Assembly (NCBI RefSeq): GCF_041381155.1
Contig: NC_091144.1
Span: 20,965,544 to 21,029,543 of the forward strand
DNA length: 64,000 nucleotides
Direction of reading: 5' to 3'
Source: Argopecten irradians
Taxonomy: Eukaryota; Mollusca; Bivalvia; Pectinida; Pectinidae
Below, one piece after another: positions 61,524 through 64,000 of the stretch. Each line of letters begins with the position of its first letter. Position 1 is the first letter of the stretch. Under the pieces are notes generated by a model. That model was given only the letters and a program-made list of their open reading frames with translations, was not told the DNA's origin and ran no database searches. The position numbers and the translations under genes are program-made.

Positions 61524-61856
61524 TCATCCATTTGAACTAACTTTGTAGTAGATATTTGTATGGATCATCCCAGGTTGACTATAGCCTATCAGGTCTTTGA
61601 GTCTTTTTGTTGTGTTAAAATTAAACTGCTTCAAATAATTTTGAAGCAGATATTCATACAAACATGAATGCCCATTACCAACAAGATTAGCATGTGACCT
61701 TACAATTTGTAGAAGCAAATACATGACTTTGTCAATATTAGGAAATGTTAACAGTTCATTACTTTTTTTCCCATTTAATTTGAAAATTTTGTTTTTCTCA
61801 AGAAATTCAGTGGCATATGTTAGTGGATAGATATGATGGTTAAATAAAACAAACAA
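61524..61856 (-). CDS. Unassigned open frame, about 110 codons
   Basis: A minus-strand frame without ATG at its start (first codon TTG; open about 17 codons further upstream) that ends at 61524. The product has ordinary composition, with segments such as FPNIDKVMYLLLQIVRSH and NTTKRLKDLIGYSQPGM. I recognise no family and see no clear splice sites or repeats. It may be an old exon, a decayed transposon piece or chance; chance is quite possible in AT-rich DNA. Confidence 0.15.
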   Translation of the reverse strand: MFVLFNHHIYPLTYATEFLEKNKIFKLNGKKSNELLTFPNIDKVMYLLLQIVRSHANLVGNGHSCLYEYLLQNYLKQFNFNTTKRLKDLIGYSQPGMIHTNIYYKVSSNG

Positions 61857-62440
61857 AATGGTAGAACAACCCTGGTGTATCCTGTTTTCCTGACTTATAA
61901 CTATGTTTTAGCATTTTGTTTTTGGAAAGGCGTAAACATATAATATATATTATAAGGTTATAGCCTATCTAGGGGTTAACAAGTCCATATAAAGCTTGAC
62001 ATTTATCGAGTTTGAAGAAAATATATGCAGACCGGTTCCAGTTATTTCACATAAACTGCATAAAATTGTCATTACTAATTGATAAAGGGGTCAAATACAG
62101 TCAGTCAAAATTTTCAATCTTGGCTCATGCAATCCTTAAGCTTGTTGTATTTAATGACAATATGTTCATTTCATGTACAGTTGTAAATGAGGCATGATTA
62201 GCAAATGAATAAAAACATTTGAATTGAAGGACAGATAGTCATAGAACAGGTTCTGCATATTACATATATATAATCAAATTAATATTATCCATTTTGCTGA
62301 AGCAGGGGATATAAAAATGGATTTGAATATTTATCTGATTAAAAAAAACTAATATCATAAATCATTATAAATCAATGGGAAGTAACTCCGATTGGTCAAG
62401 AGAAACAAAATTGCGACACAGCTTTAAGTTTAATTCATAA

Positions 62441-64000
62441 TTTATTCAATACAGTCGTACCATAAGTAACAACATTCACCATGCAGTAAGCATCTCTCTC
62501 TATCCTCACATTATAACAATGTACAACATTCACCAAGTTGGGTTTTCTTCCAAATACATGTATAGCAACTAATCAAGTTTAAACTGACACCCTGTTCACA
62601 AAGGCAAAAATTGAATGAACCAGAATAAAATATCTGGCATGTTACTAATAATATTATACTGATTCAAAATGTAACATCATTTTACAAATCATATAATCAT
62701 TGCACAAAGGAAATACTTTTGGTATAACTGAAGAAAAAGAACATGAAATGGTTATGTGATTATGGTAATGTGTTTTTAATGATGCCCTCTTTGGAGAATT
62801 TCACCAAGCAATGCAGCTTTCTCAGTAAATTTATGAAGCTTCATAAATATTGTACATGTGAATGTACAGTCTATAGCCATGAAATATCTAGTCAGTGCTC
62901 ACTTAGACAGCACAGTACCATCAAGTTTGTGTTTTTAGGGGACAGTCTGTCCCACTCATACAGCCATTGTGTCGGAGAAATATTTAGATTTCCTCTAGTG
63001 AATGTTCTATAAATCAAAACCCTTTTCAATTTACTTGTACTTGAAATAATTCAGACTTCAATCACTATAATTTGAGTCTGAATTAGTTTAGCAAAAGGAA
63101 AACTGCTCAATATAAATTATCTCATGAGCTTGTCATTTGTCTCGCGTATAAATTCTCTATCAAGCTTGGCAAATACCTGACTTCACACAGGTGATCTAAC
63201 TTCTAACCTGTATAATGAGTAGCAAGTCAGTGATCCGATAATTTTTCAAGCAAAAGCATTTTAGTTACAACAGTAGAATCAAATCATTAAAGTACATGTA
63301 TTTGCGAGCACAGAGAAAAAGTATACTAACATAAAAAATGGCATCCAGGGTTAAAATCTTACCAACAACTCATTTTCTCATCATAGCACAATTATTGCTA
63401 CATGATTAGGTAGACCTTACCATACAAATCCAAAATTGTATCAAAATGACAGTTTTTAAGGAATGGCAGGTGTCAGTTTTTGTTTAAGAAAGCCCCACTA
63501 AGGCAGATATTCTGTTTAACACTGGTACAATTAGGAAATCAGACAATTTTTGGACACCTAATTTGACATTTGTAAATAGACATGCACATTAAAAATAATA
63601 CATTCAAACTGATGTTTTCTATATGAATTAATCATAGCACTCTTATCTTTATCAAGCATGCAAGACTGATAAAAAATAAATGATTATCCCAAACACACAA
63701 GCCAAGGTACTGGCCTACTTATCAAAGATTACTAGAGTCATTGCAATCTTCCACTACATTGATTGTCCAACAAAAATGGATTTCTTATCCTAATTAATCT
63801 AGTATCCAGTCAATGGAACTTGTTGATGACCATATTTGGTGGTTGATGTTTATAATATGCATTGTTAATATACATGTACCTCAGATTTATATACATAACA
63901 GCAGCATATTTGTGATACTACATTACTGTAAATAAGTATCTATAACTTATTTATCATCTAGACATCACACATACCAAGAATCACATAGTAATAATTTTCT
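62441..64000 (-). other. Possible 3' UTR of a minus-strand gene lying beyond the window
   Basis: TTTATT at 62441-62446 reads AATAAA on the minus strand, and the following 1.5 kb has no ORF worth calling and no repeats. This would fit a 3' UTR, but nothing coding is visible, so it is only a suggestion. Confidence 0.2.

Noticed and set aside
62743-63012. 89-codon ORF, Cys/His-rich
   Set aside because: Cysteine and histidine spacing fits no zinc-finger pattern I know, and the region looks like non-coding sequence.

Overview
The window is animal nuclear DNA, most likely from a bivalve mollusc. It is AT-rich, its genes carry many short GT-AG introns, and it holds several families of short transposons. 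Two features point to molluscs: tRNA-headed SINEs with a conserved core seen in mollusc genomes, and elements with tandem cores resembling the oyster 'pearl' type. The species cannot be named from the sequence. I found no CRISPR array, operon, rRNA gene, true tRNA gene or retrovirus-like element.

Two host genes are supported, and they point tail to tail. An equilibrative nucleoside transporter (ENT/SLC29) runs on the + strand, with coding exons from 23110 to 38949. It has 14 coding exons whose phases close exactly, giving 467 residues. A CREB3 regulatory factor (CREBRF) runs on the - strand, with coding exons from 54973 down to 51310. It gives 611 residues from the conserved start, with a 5' exon near 60.2-60.4 kb and a CRE-bearing promoter just beyond it. 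The 39-51 kb interval holds their 3' regions, two large minisatellites and several short transposons.

Transposons fill most of the rest. ENT intron 27595-33688 carries a 5.5 kb PIF/Harbinger element with an apparently intact four-exon transposase and a convergent Myb/SANT-like partner gene. At 13.7-17.1 kb a dead Tc1-like transposon is split by a tandem-repeat element. Four elements share one unusual plan: a terminal hairpin, a tandem core of about 146-158 bp monomers, and a GGGCCTCTTGTT-type end. They lie at about 14.5-16.5, 20.8-22.5, 36.1-37.8 and 45.7-46.4 kb. Foldback, Harbinger-type, hAT-like and pogo/Tc1-type MITEs and tRNA-derived SINEs are scattered throughout.

Region by region: 1-7.8 kb has no recognisable gene but holds a 1.6 kb foldback element and a 20-bp minisatellite. 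7.8-23 kb is probably upstream sequence or first intron of the ENT gene, loaded with repeats. 23-39 kb is the ENT body, 39-51 kb the convergent 3' regions, 51-60.4 kb CREBRF. 60.4-64 kb is CREBRF upstream sequence and possibly the 3' end of another minus-strand gene outside the window.

The points most worth a second look are the ENT's loss of the transmembrane-8 Asp/Arg pair, the apparently intact Harbinger element, the nucleosome-length tandem-core elements carrying YY1-like dyads, and the unusual 5' leader and repeat-rich surroundings of CREBRF.
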